Assembly (NCBI RefSeq): GCF_018069755.1
Contig: NZ_JAGQDE010000002.1
Span: 248,001-312,000, forward strand
Direction: 5' to 3'
Source: Ideonella aquatica
Lineage (GTDB): Bacteria > Pseudomonadota > Gammaproteobacteria > Burkholderiales > Burkholderiaceae_C
DNA length: 64,000 nucleotides
The translations under genes were made by a program, and so were the position numbers. The notes beneath the pieces are model-generated. The model was not told where the DNA came from, ran no database searches, and worked only from the letters and a program-made list of their open reading frames with translations. Positions 34,070-43,630 of this stretch are shown piece by piece. Position 1 is the first letter of the stretch; each line of letters opens with the position of its first letter.

Positions 34070-35410
34070 TCACAAGGTGCCGTAGCTGTGCAGGCCGCTG
34101 AGGAACATGTTGACGCCCAGGAAGGCGAAGGTGGTGACCACCAGGCCGCCCAGCGACCACCAGGCCGCTGCATGGCCGCGCAGGCCTTTCATCAGCCGCA
34201 TGTGCAGCCAGGCCGCGTAGTTCAGCCAGACGATCAGCGCCCAGGTTTCCTTGGGGTCCCAGCTCCAGTAGCCGCCCCAGGCCTCGGCGGCCCAGAAGGC
34301 GCCCAGCACGGTGGCGATCGTGAAGAAGGCAAAGCCCACGGCGATCGCCTTGTACATCACGTCGTCCATCAGCTCCAGCGAGGGGGTGCGCGCGTTGACC
34401 GTGCCGCGCACCGCCACCAGGGCGACGAACAGCGCGATCAGGCCACCCAGCAGCGTGGCGCTCTTGCGCAGGGCCGGGGCCAGGTCGGCCGGGCCCAGCG
34501 CCCAGCCGGCCAGCACCGCCAGCAGCACGCCGCCGGGCACCCAGACCAGGCCGGTCCACAGCGCACGCGGTGTGGCCGTCTTGAGCAGGTAGGCCAGCGC
34601 AACCATGGCCGCCAGTGCAAAGGTGCCGTAGCCGATGAAGTTGGCCGGCACATGCACCTTCATCCACCAGCTCTGCAGCGCGGGCACCAGCGGTTGGATC
34701 TCGTGCGCCTCGCGCGCCACGGTGTACCACAGCAGGAAGGCCACCGACGCGCTGATCACCAGCATCACGAAGCCGCCCAGCGTGCGCACCCGGTAGTGGG
34801 CTTCATAGTAGAGGTAGAACAGCGCGGTCATCCAGGCAAACAGCACGAAGACCTCATAGAGGTTGCTGACCGGGATGTGGCCGATGTCGGGGGCGATCTG
34901 GTGGCTTTCGAACCAGCGCACGAAGGTGCCCACCAGGGCCATGAACACCGCGGCCCAGACCAGACGCGAGCCGATGCGCAGTGCCGCGTTGTCGTCGCCG
35001 GGGGCGAAGAAGCCGATCCAGTAGAACAGCGTGGCCATGAAGAACAGCGTGCTCATCCACAGGATCGCGCTCTGGCTGGACAGCAGGTACTTGAGCCAGA
35101 AGACCTGCTCGGCGGCGGCCAGATCGGCGCCGAAGGCATCGGTCTGGCGCAGGTACAGCGAGATCGCCAGCAGCACCGTGGCGCCCACCGCCAGGCTCAG
35201 CCCACGCAGCGGTCGCCAGAACCAGCCCAGCGCCACCAGGGCCGGCACGCTGCCGACCAGGATGCCGCGCTCGTAGCCGTCCATCGAGGCGCCATAGCGC
35301 TGCCAGGCATAGCCGGCGCCGGCCAGCAGCAGCGCGGCGAACAGCCAATCAAAGGCGCTGCGGCCGGACAGCAGGCCGGGCCGGCCGAGGTCAAGGGTGG
35401 TGGTGTTCAT
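34070..35410 (-). CDS. ccsB: Cytochrome c synthase subunit CcsB/ResC
   Basis: A 446-residue membrane protein with about ten helices. The heme-handling tryptophan-rich motif WGGYWSWDPKETWAL (WWD domain) lies near residue 370, with flanking histidines in WMKVHVPANFIGYG and LHMRLMKG. CcsB and Ccs1 form the System II synthase that moves heme across the inner membrane and attaches it to CxxCH motifs of c-type cytochromes. The ATG overlaps the ccs1 stop by four bases (ATGA). A cytochrome c4 gene stands upstream of ccs1 on the same strand. Confidence 0.95.
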   Translation of the reverse strand: MNTTTLDLGRPGLLSGRSAFDWLFAALLLAGAGYAWQRYGASMDGYERGILVGSVPALVALGWFWRPLRGLSLAVGATVLLAISLYLRQTDAFGADLAAAEQVFWLKYLLSSQSAILWMSTLFFMATLFYWIGFFAPGDDNAALRIGSRLVWAAVFMALVGTFVRWFESHQIAPDIGHIPVSNLYEVFVLFAWMTALFYLYYEAHYRVRTLGGFVMLVISASVAFLLWYTVAREAHEIQPLVPALQSWWMKVHVPANFIGYGTFALAAMVALAYLLKTATPRALWTGLVWVPGGVLLAVLAGWALGPADLAPALRKSATLLGGLIALFVALVAVRGTVNARTPSLELMDDVMYKAIAVGFAFFTIATVLGAFWAAEAWGGYWSWDPKETWALIVWLNYAAWLHMRLMKGLRGHAAAWWSLGGLVVTTFAFLGVNMFLSGLHSYGTL

Positions 35411-37527
35411 GCGGGGGTGTCTCCGGGGCCGGCCAGCAGGCTGCTGCGCAGGCGGTCGAAATCCTGGTCGATGTCGAGGGTGCGACGGGGCGTGGACATG
35501 GCCAACTGCACCCGCGTGGCGCCGGGGCGCTCGGGGTCGTCGGACAGCCAGATCCACAGCCGGCGCTCGCGGATGTAGAGCATGGCGAAGACGCCGACGA
35601 TCAGCAACACGGCCCCCAGGTAGACCAGGGTCTTGCCAGGGGCACGCGCCACCTGGAACACGCTGGCCTGGACCTGCTCGAAGCTGTCGAGCTGCAGCAT
35701 CACCGGTGCCGGGTAGAACGAGGCGTCGGACATCGACAGCACGGCCTGGGTCAGGAAGCGCTCGGTCTCGGGGCCGGGCGGCAGCGGCGGCTGGGCGGCG
35801 CGGCCGCGCGAGATCTGGGCCAGCTCGTAGAAGGCGCCATTGAGGATGCGCAGCAGCACCTCGGCCACCTTCTGGCGCTCGGCCTCGGGCACGCTGTGCT
35901 CGACAAAGCGGCTGAAGGCGTCCAGGCCGCCGGTCACCGGTTGGCCGTCGCCCGGGCTTTCGGCACCGGCGAACAGCGCCAGCGCGCGCTCGGCGGTGAT
36001 GCGCAGCTGCTCGGCCATCTCGGGGCGGCCGTCGGGCGTGGCGGCCTTGGCGTACTGGCGCGCGGCGCTGCTGCGGGCGGCAGGGTCGCGCAGCGCATCG
36101 CGCAGGCGCAGCCAGCCGTCCATCGAGCCTTCGGTGTCGGCCGGGATGCGCAGGTAGCGGAAGTTCTCGGACAACTGCTCACGCATGCCCACCAGGAAGA
36201 CGCGCTGGCCTTCCAGCTCGACCGGCACCATGTAGTTGTGGAACTCGCGCCGCTGGCCGCTGGCATCGACCAGCTTGTAGGTGATGGCCGGGCCGATGTT
36301 GTGCAGCGTCTTGGCGCGGCCGTCGGGCTTGGCGCCACTGCCCAGGTGCCTGGACAGCGTGGCACCCAGGTCGACACGGCGCACATCGGTGCCCTGTTCG
36401 CCGTCGCGGTCACTGCCCAGGTTCTCGACGTTGATGACCTTCAGGCCGCTGAGCTCGACCGTGAGCTTGTCGTTGCCATTGGTCAGCTGCAGCGTGTCGC
36501 CCACGCGGCCCTGCACGTCGAAGGCGGGGCCGCTGCGGGCCATCGGCACGGCCTTGAGCTTGAGCAGCGAGCCGCCGTCCTCGAAGCTGCTCTGGTAGAT
36601 CGCCACGCCCTGGTGGATCGCCGGCTCGTTGACCTTGACCGTGGCCTCGGTGGCCTGCCCGGTGGCGTTGTCGTGGATGACGATCTGGCTGGCGAACAGC
36701 TTGGGCATGCCAGTGTCGTAGTACTCGACGATGAACTTTTTCAGCTCGACGTCGAAGGGCAGGTCCTGCAGCACGATGCCGTCGGGCATGCTCAGCACCG
36801 CCACGCCGGCGCGGGTGCCCTCGGTGACCAGCAGGTTGCCGCGAAAGGTGGGGTTGGTGGCCGGCAGGCGGTGCTCGGGCGGCACGTCCTTGATCAGGCC
36901 GCCGCCCTCAAAGGTGCTCTTGCCGCCCAGGGCCATCTGCAGGCGCACCACCAGGTCGCCATCGGACAGGCCGCCCAGGCAGATCAGCACCACCGCCGAG
37001 TGGGCGGCCAGGTAGCCCAGCTTGTTGGCGCGGCCGGCGCGGGCAGCCACCATGGTGCCGCCCTCGCGCAGCTGGGCGCGGGCCTGCCAGCCGCGGCCGG
37101 CCAGCACCGCCGAGGCGTGCTGCATCGCCGCCTCGCGCGACAGCGCCAGCGTGCCCTCGCCCTTGTGGTGGAAGGCCTTGAGCGCGCCTTCGCGGATGTC
37201 TTCCTTGAAGCTGCGCAGGTCGGCCACGATCTTCGGCGCATTGCGGGCAATGCACAGGCTGGTGGACAGCACCAGAAAGCCCAGGATCGCCAGGAACCAG
37301 CCGGCGCTGTACACCGTGAACAGGCTGAAGCGGCCCAGCACCTCGGCCCAGAACGGGCCGAACTGGTTGATGTAGTTGTTCAGCGGCTCGTTCTGCTTGA
37401 CGACCGTGCCGATCACCGAGGCGATGCAGATCACCGCCAGCAGCGTGATCGCGAAGCGCATCGACGACAGCAGCTCGTAGGCGGTGCGCAGCGGCGAGGG
37501 TCGGCGCATGAGGGCGGAATCGGACAT
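35407..37527 (-). CDS. ccs1: Cytochrome c biogenesis protein Ccs1/ResB
   Basis: A 706-residue ResB-family protein: three N-terminal membrane helices (about 20-45, 65-95, 165-190), a large periplasmic domain, and a fourth helix near the C-terminus (TLVYLGAVLLIVGVFAMLYI) followed by a cytosolic tail. SMRFAITLLAVICIASVIGTVVKQNEP and YNLY-like surroundings are typical. Ccs1 binds and presents the apocytochrome to CcsB. A 70-residue polar stretch before the last helix makes it long compared with Bacillus ResB (about 540), as is common in betaproteobacteria. Gene pair with ccsB. Confidence 0.95.
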   Translation of the reverse strand: MSDSALMRRPSPLRTAYELLSSMRFAITLLAVICIASVIGTVVKQNEPLNNYINQFGPFWAEVLGRFSLFTVYSAGWFLAILGFLVLSTSLCIARNAPKIVADLRSFKEDIREGALKAFHHKGEGTLALSREAAMQHASAVLAGRGWQARAQLREGGTMVAARAGRANKLGYLAAHSAVVLICLGGLSDGDLVVRLQMALGGKSTFEGGGLIKDVPPEHRLPATNPTFRGNLLVTEGTRAGVAVLSMPDGIVLQDLPFDVELKKFIVEYYDTGMPKLFASQIVIHDNATGQATEATVKVNEPAIHQGVAIYQSSFEDGGSLLKLKAVPMARSGPAFDVQGRVGDTLQLTNGNDKLTVELSGLKVINVENLGSDRDGEQGTDVRRVDLGATLSRHLGSGAKPDGRAKTLHNIGPAITYKLVDASGQRREFHNYMVPVELEGQRVFLVGMREQLSENFRYLRIPADTEGSMDGWLRLRDALRDPAARSSAARQYAKAATPDGRPEMAEQLRITAERALALFAGAESPGDGQPVTGGLDAFSRFVEHSVPEAERQKVAEVLLRILNGAFYELAQISRGRAAQPPLPPGPETERFLTQAVLSMSDASFYPAPVMLQLDSFEQVQASVFQVARAPGKTLVYLGAVLLIVGVFAMLYIRERRLWIWLSDDPERPGATRVQLAMSTPRRTLDIDQDFDRLRSSLLAGPGDTPA

Positions 37528-37560
37528 GGGGCGCGATTATCCGGGTGGCGAAAGCCCCCA

Positions 37561-37590
37561 AAGAAAAGGGCCGGTCAATGACCGGCCCTT
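37561..37590 (-). terminator. Intrinsic terminator of the cytochrome c4 gene
   Basis: A strong hairpin (arms AAGGGCCGGT and ACCGGCCCTT, 37566-37575 and 37581-37590) is followed on the minus strand by TTTTCTT, 27 bases after the cytochrome gene. This is the clearest rho-independent terminator in the window and separates this gene from ccs1. Confidence 0.88.
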
Positions 37591-37617
37591 CAGGCTGTGC
37601 TAGCGGGGGCGGGCGTG

Positions 37618-38244
37618 TCAGCGCAGGCCGGTGGCGTAGTCGGTGACTGCCTTGATTTCCTTGTCGCTCATCTTGGCGGCGATGGCCATCATCTGGGCGC
37701 TGTTGGCGCGCTCGCCCGAGCGGAAGGCGTTCATCTGGGCTTCCAGGTACTCGGTGTGCTGGCCGCCCAGGCGCGGGTACTGCGCCGGGATGCCGGCACC
37801 GGCCGGGCCGTGGCAGCCGGCGCAGGCGGGCACCTGCTTGTCGGCGATGCCGCCGCGCCAGATCTTCTCGCCCAGGGCCAGCGTGTCCTTGTTCTTGGCG
37901 GCGCCGGGGACCGGCTTCTTGCTGCCGTAGAAGGCGGCGACGTTTTTCATGTCGGCCTCGGTCAGCGGCGCGGCCATGCCGTTCATCACCGCGTTCTTGC
38001 GCTTGCCGGCCTTGAACTCGGTCAGCTGCTTGACGATGTAGTCGGGGTGCTGGCCCTGCAGGATCGGGTTGGCGGTCAGACCGCGCGAGCCGTCCACGGT
38101 GTGGCAGGCGCCACACACCGCGGCAGTCTGCTCGCCCTTGGCGATATCGGCCTTGGCCGGCGCCGGGGCGGCCTCGTTGGCAAAGGCGGGTGCGGCCAGG
38201 AGGGCGGCCAGCACGGTGGCGGTGAGCGCGACGAAAGGCTTCAT
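37618..38244 (-). CDS. Diheme cytochrome c4
   Basis: A 208-residue periplasmic protein with a signal peptide (cleavage after PAFA, residue 22) and two class I cytochrome c domains, heme motifs CGACH (44-48) and CAGCH (141-145). Axial methionines are likely in MNGMAAPLT and MMAIAAKMSD. Length and pattern match cytochrome c4, which carries electrons from the bc1 complex to terminal oxidases. It stands upstream of the c-type maturation genes that attach its hemes, but ends with its own terminator. It diverges from engB. Confidence 0.94.
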   Translation of the reverse strand: MKPFVALTATVLAALLAAPAFANEAAPAPAKADIAKGEQTAAVCGACHTVDGSRGLTANPILQGQHPDYIVKQLTEFKAGKRKNAVMNGMAAPLTEADMKNVAAFYGSKKPVPGAAKNKDTLALGEKIWRGGIADKQVPACAGCHGPAGAGIPAQYPRLGGQHTEYLEAQMNAFRSGERANSAQMMAIAAKMSDKEIKAVTDYATGLR

Positions 38245-38344
38245 GGAGAAGGGCCTGCTGTGGGTTCGAAGTTAGTGATCACCACGGTATCCCGGTGTCC
38301 TGACAGCATGCCGACAGGCGCCACACCGGTTTGGCAACGGTGTG

Positions 38345-38374
38345 TTGGGAAACCAAACCGCCGGATTTTACAAT
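38345..38374 (+). promoter_or_regulatory. Candidate promoter of engB, nearly leaderless
   Basis: TTGGGA (38345-38350) and TACAAT (38369-38374) with an 18-bp spacer. The -10 ends five bases before the engB ATG and no Shine-Dalgarno sequence exists, so the transcript would start at or next to the start codon. Confidence 0.45.
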
Positions 38375-38379
38375 GCTCC

Positions 38380-39090
38380 ATGCCCCCGCCCTTGCGACCC
38401 GTCACACTGCCGCCATCCGACGCCGAGCGCGCCGCCCTGGCCTGGGCCCACAGCGCCCGCTTCCTCACCACCGCCAGCCAGCTCGATCAGCTGCCGCCGG
38501 GCGACCTTCCGGAGATCGCTTTCGTCGGCCGCAGCAATGCCGGCAAGTCCACCGCCATCAACACACTGGCCCAGCGCCGGCAGCTGGCCTTTGCGTCCAA
38601 GACGCCCGGCCGCACCCAGCACATCAACCTCTTCGCGTTGGGCCCCAAGGACCAGCCTGACGCCTACCTGGCCGACCTCCCCGGCTACGGCTATGCCACG
38701 GTGGCACGCACCGCCAAGCTGCGCTGGCAGAAGGTCATGGCCGATTACCTGGAGGTGCGGCGCAACCTGCATGGCGTGGTGCTGCTGGTCGACAGCCGCC
38801 ACGGCCTGACGCCGCTGGACCAGCAGTTGCTGGAGTTCATTGCACCGCGCGTGGTCAACGGCGAGGTGCGGCTGCTGGTGCTGCTGACCAAGGCCGACAA
38901 GCTCAGCCGCAAGGAGCAGGACGCCGCGGTGCGCGCCGGCCAGGATGCGCTGGCCGACCTGGCCACCGAGGAGGCCGATGTCGGACTGCTGCTGTTTTCG
39001 GGGCTGAACCGCACCGGCCTGGGCGACCTGGCCAGCACCGTGCATGACTGGACCCACAGCGGCCGGCCGGTCCAGGACCTCGATGCGTGA
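38380..39090 (+). CDS. engB: Ribosome biogenesis GTP-binding protein EngB/YsxC
   Basis: A 236-residue TRAFAC GTPase: G1 GRSNAGKST (50-58), G2 region KTPGRTQHINLF, G3 DLPGYGYA, G4 TKADKL and a G5-like FSGLN. EngB helps late assembly of the 50S subunit. I start at the ATG giving MPPPLRP; an overlapping ATG seven bases upstream is in another frame. The stop codon lies inside the next gene (8-bp overlap), so the hydrolase is translationally coupled. Divergent from cytochrome c4, an arrangement common in betaproteobacteria. Confidence 0.96.
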   Translation: MPPPLRPVTLPPSDAERAALAWAHSARFLTTASQLDQLPPGDLPEIAFVGRSNAGKSTAINTLAQRRQLAFASKTPGRTQHINLFALGPKDQPDAYLADLPGYGYATVARTAKLRWQKVMADYLEVRRNLHGVVLLVDSRHGLTPLDQQLLEFIAPRVVNGEVRLLVLLTKADKLSRKEQDAAVRAGQDALADLATEEADVGLLLFSGLNRTGLGDLASTVHDWTHSGRPVQDLDA

Positions 39091-39961
39091 AGGTGTGGTC
39101 GCGCTGTCCGCCACCGGCCAGCGCCTGCACACCTGGCGGGCTGGCGAGCAGGGCCCGCGGGTGCTGCTGCTGCACGGTTTTCCAGAAGCCGGTTTCATCT
39201 GGCAGCCGGTGATGCAGCGGCTGCAGGGCCAGGCCCGGCTGCTGGCGCCCACCCAGCGCGGCTATGCGCCCTCCAGCTGCCCGGAAGGCGATGCGGCCTA
39301 CAAGCCGCGCGCGCTGGTGGCCGACCTGGTGGCGCTGATCGAGCAGGAGGGCGCACCGGTCGATCTGGTCGTGGCCCACGACTGGGGCGGTGCGCTGGCC
39401 TGGAACCTGGCCGCCCAGCGGCCGGACCTGCTGCGCCGGCTGCTGATCGTCAACGCCACCCACCCGGTGCCCTTTCTGCGCGCGCTGCGCGAGGACCCGG
39501 CGCAGCAGGCTGCCAGCGCCTACATGAACACGCTGTGCGCGCCCGGCGCCGCCGAGCGGCTGGCGGCCGATGATTTCCAGGCGCTGTGGCCCTTCTTCGA
39601 GCACTTCGGTCCGGGCAGCGCCCAGTGGCTGGATACGCCGCTGCGCGAGCGCTACCGCGCGCTGTGGGGCGCCTCGCTGGACAGCATGCTGGCCTGGTAC
39701 CGCATGTCACCGCTGCGCCCGCCATTGACGCCCCAGGACCCCGTGATGACCCTGCAGTTGCCCGACGAGGCCGTGACAGTGCGCGTGCCCACCCGCGTGC
39801 TGTGGGGCGAGGCCGACCGCGCGCTGCCTCCCTCGCTGCTGGGCGGCCTGGAGGCCTTCGTGCCCGACCTGACGGTGGAGCGGGTGCCCGGCGCCAGCCA
39901 CTGGATCGTCCACGAACAGCCCGAACGCGTGGCCCAGGCGATCATCGACGCCTTGCCCTGA
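39083..39961 (+). CDS. Alpha/beta hydrolase (epoxide hydrolase-like)
   Basis: A 292-residue alpha/beta-fold hydrolase. The oxyanion motif HGFPE (31-35), the nucleophile elbow VAHDWGGAL with Asp100, and the catalytic His in GASHWIVHEQP (near residue 270) fit epoxide hydrolases and dehalogenases, which use Asp rather than Ser. A cap domain (about 130-210) carries Tyr/Trp residues; the pair of tyrosines that activates epoxides cannot be fixed with certainty. The start overlaps engB by eight bases. Substrate unknown. Confidence 0.88.
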   Translation: MREGVVALSATGQRLHTWRAGEQGPRVLLLHGFPEAGFIWQPVMQRLQGQARLLAPTQRGYAPSSCPEGDAAYKPRALVADLVALIEQEGAPVDLVVAHDWGGALAWNLAAQRPDLLRRLLIVNATHPVPFLRALREDPAQQAASAYMNTLCAPGAAERLAADDFQALWPFFEHFGPGSAQWLDTPLRERYRALWGASLDSMLAWYRMSPLRPPLTPQDPVMTLQLPDEAVTVRVPTRVLWGEADRALPPSLLGGLEAFVPDLTVERVPGASHWIVHEQPERVAQAIIDALP

Positions 39962-39967
39962 GGGGAC

Positions 39968-42211
39968 TCAAGGTCTCCCAATGAAGAAAGCCAGCCCGGC
40001 CTCGCCGCGCGGCGCCCAGGTCAGGCCCAGGTACATCGGGCCCAGCCCGGTGTCGGCGCCCAGGTAGAGGCTGGCGCCGCTTCGCAGGCCGGCCACGGTG
40101 ATCGCCTGGCGCTCGGTCCAGGTGTTGCCCAGCTCCAACGACGCGCCCACGAACAGCGCCCGTGCGAACACCGGCGGCTCGGCTAGGCGGCGGTACCAGC
40201 CGCCGCGCAGCAGCAGCAGCGCATTGCCGCTGAGCTGGCCGGTGCGGTAGCCCGAGAGGTTCTGGAAGCCACCCAGCGTGTACTGGCCGGCCAGCGCGCC
40301 CTGTCGCGAGTCGGCGGCCTTGAGCACTGCGTACAGGTTCAGCGTGTCGCTGCCCTCGGTCCAGGCGCCGCTGGCATCGGCTTCGATGCGCACCAGGTTC
40401 TGGCCCTCCTGACCCTGCTGCGAGCGCCGGCCGAACTGCAGCTCGCCGGTGAGCCGGTAGCCCGACAGCGGGAAGTTGGCGTAGTCGAGCTGGTCGATCA
40501 CCATGCGGCTGCGGGCGGCGGTTTCGCGCCAGATCTGTGGCGAGGCGCTCAAGGCCCCGGCCAGCAGCAGCGGCTCGTCGCGGCCGATCACATGGCGCAG
40601 TCCCAGGCGCAGCTCGCCCAGACGGCCCCAGGGCTGGCCCAGGTCCACGCCCAGCCCGGCCAGGTTCTGCCGCACCTGGGCGCGCTCCTGGCCACTGCTG
40701 CTGTCGTAGACCGAGACGATGCGGCGCTGCACCCCACCCCAGCCGGCGATGAACCAGTCGTCCCACAGGCCCAGGCGCCAGCCCAGCGGGTGGTAGAGCT
40801 CGCTGAACAGCGAGGGCGTCTCGCCCAACTGCAGCCGGTTGCGCCACTCGGTGCCTGTGGGCGTCAACCAGTGGCGGTTGTGGCTGATCTTGATGTTGAA
40901 GGCGCTGCGGCCGCTGAAGTCGGTCCACAGGTCCAGGCCGACGTGCAGGTAGTTGGGCCCCCAGGGCTTGTCCTCGACCTCGAAGACCAGCAGCGCGTCG
41001 CTGCCCGGCGCGCCGTCGACCAGGTGGTAATCGGTGCGCACGTAGTCGCCGCTGGCGGCCAGGAAGCGGGCGTCGGCGGCAGCGCGCTCGGGGTTGAAGG
41101 GCTGGCCGGGCCTGGACTGCAGCTGCGGCAGCAGGCGCTGCGGGTTGGTGAGGCGGCTGCCCTCGAAGGCCACGCTGCCGATCACCGGGCTGGGCGGGGC
41201 GTCGGCGCGGCGTGCGGCGCGCCACTGGCGGTAGCTGTCCTCGTCCAGCGCCAGCGCCCGCAGTTGTGGCAGCGCGGCGCGGGCGGCGGCCTCGCCCAGC
41301 GCGATCAGCTCCTGGGTCTTGTCGAAGTCGCCCGAGCTGAGCCGGCCCAGGTCGGGCGCGATCAGCAGGTCCTGCGGCCCCAGCGTGGCCAGGCTGCGGC
41401 GCACGTTCTGCTCGGTCAGGATGTTGATCATCTGCGCCGTCAGCCCGATCGCCGAGTTCAGCGTCTCGCGCGGTGCCAGCGGCGTGCCGATGTTGACCAC
41501 CAGCAGGCGCTGGGCGCCCATGGCGCGGGCGATGTCGACGGGCACGTTGTTGACCAGGCCGCCGTCGCCCAGCACCCGGCCGTCGATCTCGGTGGACGGG
41601 AACACGCCCGGCACGCTCATGCTGGAGCGCAGCGCCATCGCCAGGTCGCCGCTGTCCATCACCACCATGTCGCCGGTTTCCATGTCGGTGGCGACGGCGC
41701 GGAAGGGAATGGGCAGCTCGTCGAAGTGGCTGATGCGGCGCACCGGCAGCGTGTAGCGGCGCAGCAGGGTCTCCAGGCCGCGGCTGGAGACGGCGCCCTG
41801 CGGCGCGTGGAAGCTGCCTTCGCGCCAGCCCAGCTCGATCGCCGCGGGAATCTCGAAGTCTTCCTCCTTGCGCCGCTGCGACAGCATCTGCCGGCTCACG
41901 CGCGTGGCGAAGAGCTTGGTCCAGTCGACCTGCAGCAGGTCGGACTCCAGCGCGGCGGCGCTCATACCGCTGGCATACAGGCCACCGATGATCGCGCCCA
42001 TCGAGGTGCCGGCCACCAGGTCCACGGGAATCCGCTCCTGCTCCAGCACCTTCAGCACACCCACGTGCGTCAGGCCGCGCGCGCCGCCGCCGGAGAGCAC
42101 CAGGCCCAGCCGCGGTCGCGCTGTGGCGCTGCTGGCGGGCGGCTCCTCGGCCGCGGCGGGGCCTGGTGCCAAGGCCAGCGCCAGCAGGCAGGCGCCCAGC
42201 AGGGCCCTCAC
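39968..42211 (-). CDS. Patatin-like phospholipase with outer-membrane barrel (PlpD type)
   Basis: A 747-residue protein that starts at a GTG overlapping the P450 stop codon (GTGA) and begins with a signal peptide (to about residue 21). The patatin domain (about 34-250) has GGGARG (41-46), the Ser70 elbow GTSMG (68-72) and the dyad Asp216 in DGG. A POTRA-like segment (about 345-415) and a Bam/Tam-like 16-strand barrel (about 420-747) follow. This is the type Vd secretion layout of P. aeruginosa PlpD, in which the barrel carries the lipase across the outer membrane. An ATG 24 bases upstream is less likely. Partner gene: the P450. Confidence 0.92.
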   Translation of the reverse strand: MRALLGACLLALALAPGPAAAEEPPASSATARPRLGLVLSGGGARGLTHVGVLKVLEQERIPVDLVAGTSMGAIIGGLYASGMSAAALESDLLQVDWTKLFATRVSRQMLSQRRKEEDFEIPAAIELGWREGSFHAPQGAVSSRGLETLLRRYTLPVRRISHFDELPIPFRAVATDMETGDMVVMDSGDLAMALRSSMSVPGVFPSTEIDGRVLGDGGLVNNVPVDIARAMGAQRLLVVNIGTPLAPRETLNSAIGLTAQMINILTEQNVRRSLATLGPQDLLIAPDLGRLSSGDFDKTQELIALGEAAARAALPQLRALALDEDSYRQWRAARRADAPPSPVIGSVAFEGSRLTNPQRLLPQLQSRPGQPFNPERAAADARFLAASGDYVRTDYHLVDGAPGSDALLVFEVEDKPWGPNYLHVGLDLWTDFSGRSAFNIKISHNRHWLTPTGTEWRNRLQLGETPSLFSELYHPLGWRLGLWDDWFIAGWGGVQRRIVSVYDSSSGQERAQVRQNLAGLGVDLGQPWGRLGELRLGLRHVIGRDEPLLLAGALSASPQIWRETAARSRMVIDQLDYANFPLSGYRLTGELQFGRRSQQGQEGQNLVRIEADASGAWTEGSDTLNLYAVLKAADSRQGALAGQYTLGGFQNLSGYRTGQLSGNALLLLRGGWYRRLAEPPVFARALFVGASLELGNTWTERQAITVAGLRSGASLYLGADTGLGPMYLGLTWAPRGEAGLAFFIGRP

Positions 42212-43584
42212 GTCCGGCGCTCCAGGCGCACCCACACGCCGTGCTGCGAGCGCAGGCTCAGCCGCGCGATCGGCTCCGGCGGTGCTTTGTCGGCGGGCAG
42301 CACGCGGTAGGCGCGCAGCACCAGGGCCAGCACCAGCACCGCCTCCTGCATCGCGAAGTTGGCGCCGACGCAGACCCGTGGCCCCATGCTGAACGGCAGG
42401 TAGGCCTGGGCCATGGCCTGGCGGCCGGCGGGCGCCAGGAAGCGGTCGGGGTCGAACTCGTCGGGGCGCTCCCAGAAGCGCTGGTGACGGTGGATCAGCC
42501 AGGGCGAGACGATGACGGTCTCACCCGGCTCGGTGGGCACGTCGCGCAGGCAGCCCGGGGCCGCGGCCTCGCGCACCAGAAAGCCCAACGGCGGGTACAG
42601 GCGCATCGTCTCGCGAAAGATGCGGCGCAGCAGGTCCAGTTCGCGCAGCTGCTCAAGCTTGGGCGGGCCGTCGCCGATGACGCGTTGGATCTCGTCCACC
42701 GCGCGCTGCTGCACGTCCGGGTCCAGCGTCAGCAGGTACAGGGCCCAGGCCAGTGCGCTGGCCGAGGTCTCGTGGCCGGCCAGGAAGAGCACGGCGATCT
42801 CGTTGACCAGTTCCTCCACGCCCATCGCGGCGCCGGTCTCGGCGTCGCGGGCTTCCAGCAGCGCGCCCAGGATGTCCTGCGCCGGACCGGCCTGGCCGGC
42901 GTGGAAGGCGGCGTGGCGCGGCGCGATGTGCCGGCGCAGCAGCGCGCGGATGTCCTGGCCTGCCTGCTGCGCGCGTGCCGCCGAGCCCAGGCGCGGCCAC
43001 CAGGCGCGGCGGTAGCGCGGCATCGTGGCATCAGGCGCCTCGCGCTGGTAGTGCGCGAAGGCCTCAAAGATGGCCTGCGAGTCCCCACGCTCCAGCGGCA
43101 GGCTGAGGATGGTGCGCAGGATCACGTCGGCGGTGACGTGGGTGGTCTCGTGCTCGATATTGACCGGCCGACCGTCGGCCAGCGGTGCCAGGCGTTGCAC
43201 CAGCGCCTGCACCGCTTCGGACATCGGCGCGAAGGCGTGCGTCATGCGGGTGCGCTCGAAGGCTGGCTCCAGCAGGCGGCGCTGGCGCGCCCAGGTCTCG
43301 CCGTTGGAGGTGAAGATGCTCACGCCCAGCAGCGGCTCCAGCAGGTCGTGCATGAAGCGGTGCTTGGGGTAGCTGGGCGCCTCGTCCACCAGCACCTGGC
43401 GCACGGCGGCCGGGTCGTTGACGATGCGCACCGCATGGCCGGCCACGCGGCGCCGGCCCATCAGCATGCGGTAGGAGCCTTCGGTCAGCTGCGACAGCAG
43501 GTTGCTGCGCTGCGTCAGCCAGCGCCACCAGCGCGTCCAGGGATGGCGCACGGGGGCCGGGTAGTGGGGACAGGGATGGCTCAT
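42208..43584 (-). CDS. Cytochrome P450
   Basis: A 458-residue soluble P450. The I-helix motif AGHETS (269-274), the K-helix ETMR (325-328), the PERF-like DEFDPDRF and the heme loop FSMGPRVCVG with thiolate Cys405 are all present. Its pattern resembles the fatty-acid hydroxylase side of the family (CYP102/CYP4-like HRFMHDLLEPLLG region). No ferredoxin or reductase gene is nearby. Reaction should be hydroxylation of a hydrophobic substrate; which one cannot be said. It overlaps the patatin-barrel gene by four bases, which suggests joint action on lipids. It lies downstream of groEL beyond a terminator. Confidence 0.94.
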   Translation of the reverse strand: MSHPCPHYPAPVRHPWTRWWRWLTQRSNLLSQLTEGSYRMLMGRRRVAGHAVRIVNDPAAVRQVLVDEAPSYPKHRFMHDLLEPLLGVSIFTSNGETWARQRRLLEPAFERTRMTHAFAPMSEAVQALVQRLAPLADGRPVNIEHETTHVTADVILRTILSLPLERGDSQAIFEAFAHYQREAPDATMPRYRRAWWPRLGSAARAQQAGQDIRALLRRHIAPRHAAFHAGQAGPAQDILGALLEARDAETGAAMGVEELVNEIAVLFLAGHETSASALAWALYLLTLDPDVQQRAVDEIQRVIGDGPPKLEQLRELDLLRRIFRETMRLYPPLGFLVREAAAPGCLRDVPTEPGETVIVSPWLIHRHQRFWERPDEFDPDRFLAPAGRQAMAQAYLPFSMGPRVCVGANFAMQEAVLVLALVLRAYRVLPADKAPPEPIARLSLRSQHGVWVRLERRT

Positions 43585-43630
43585 GCGTGAAGGCCGGAAT
43601 TCTGCCAGCGCTGCTCCGCTGCGCCCCATG

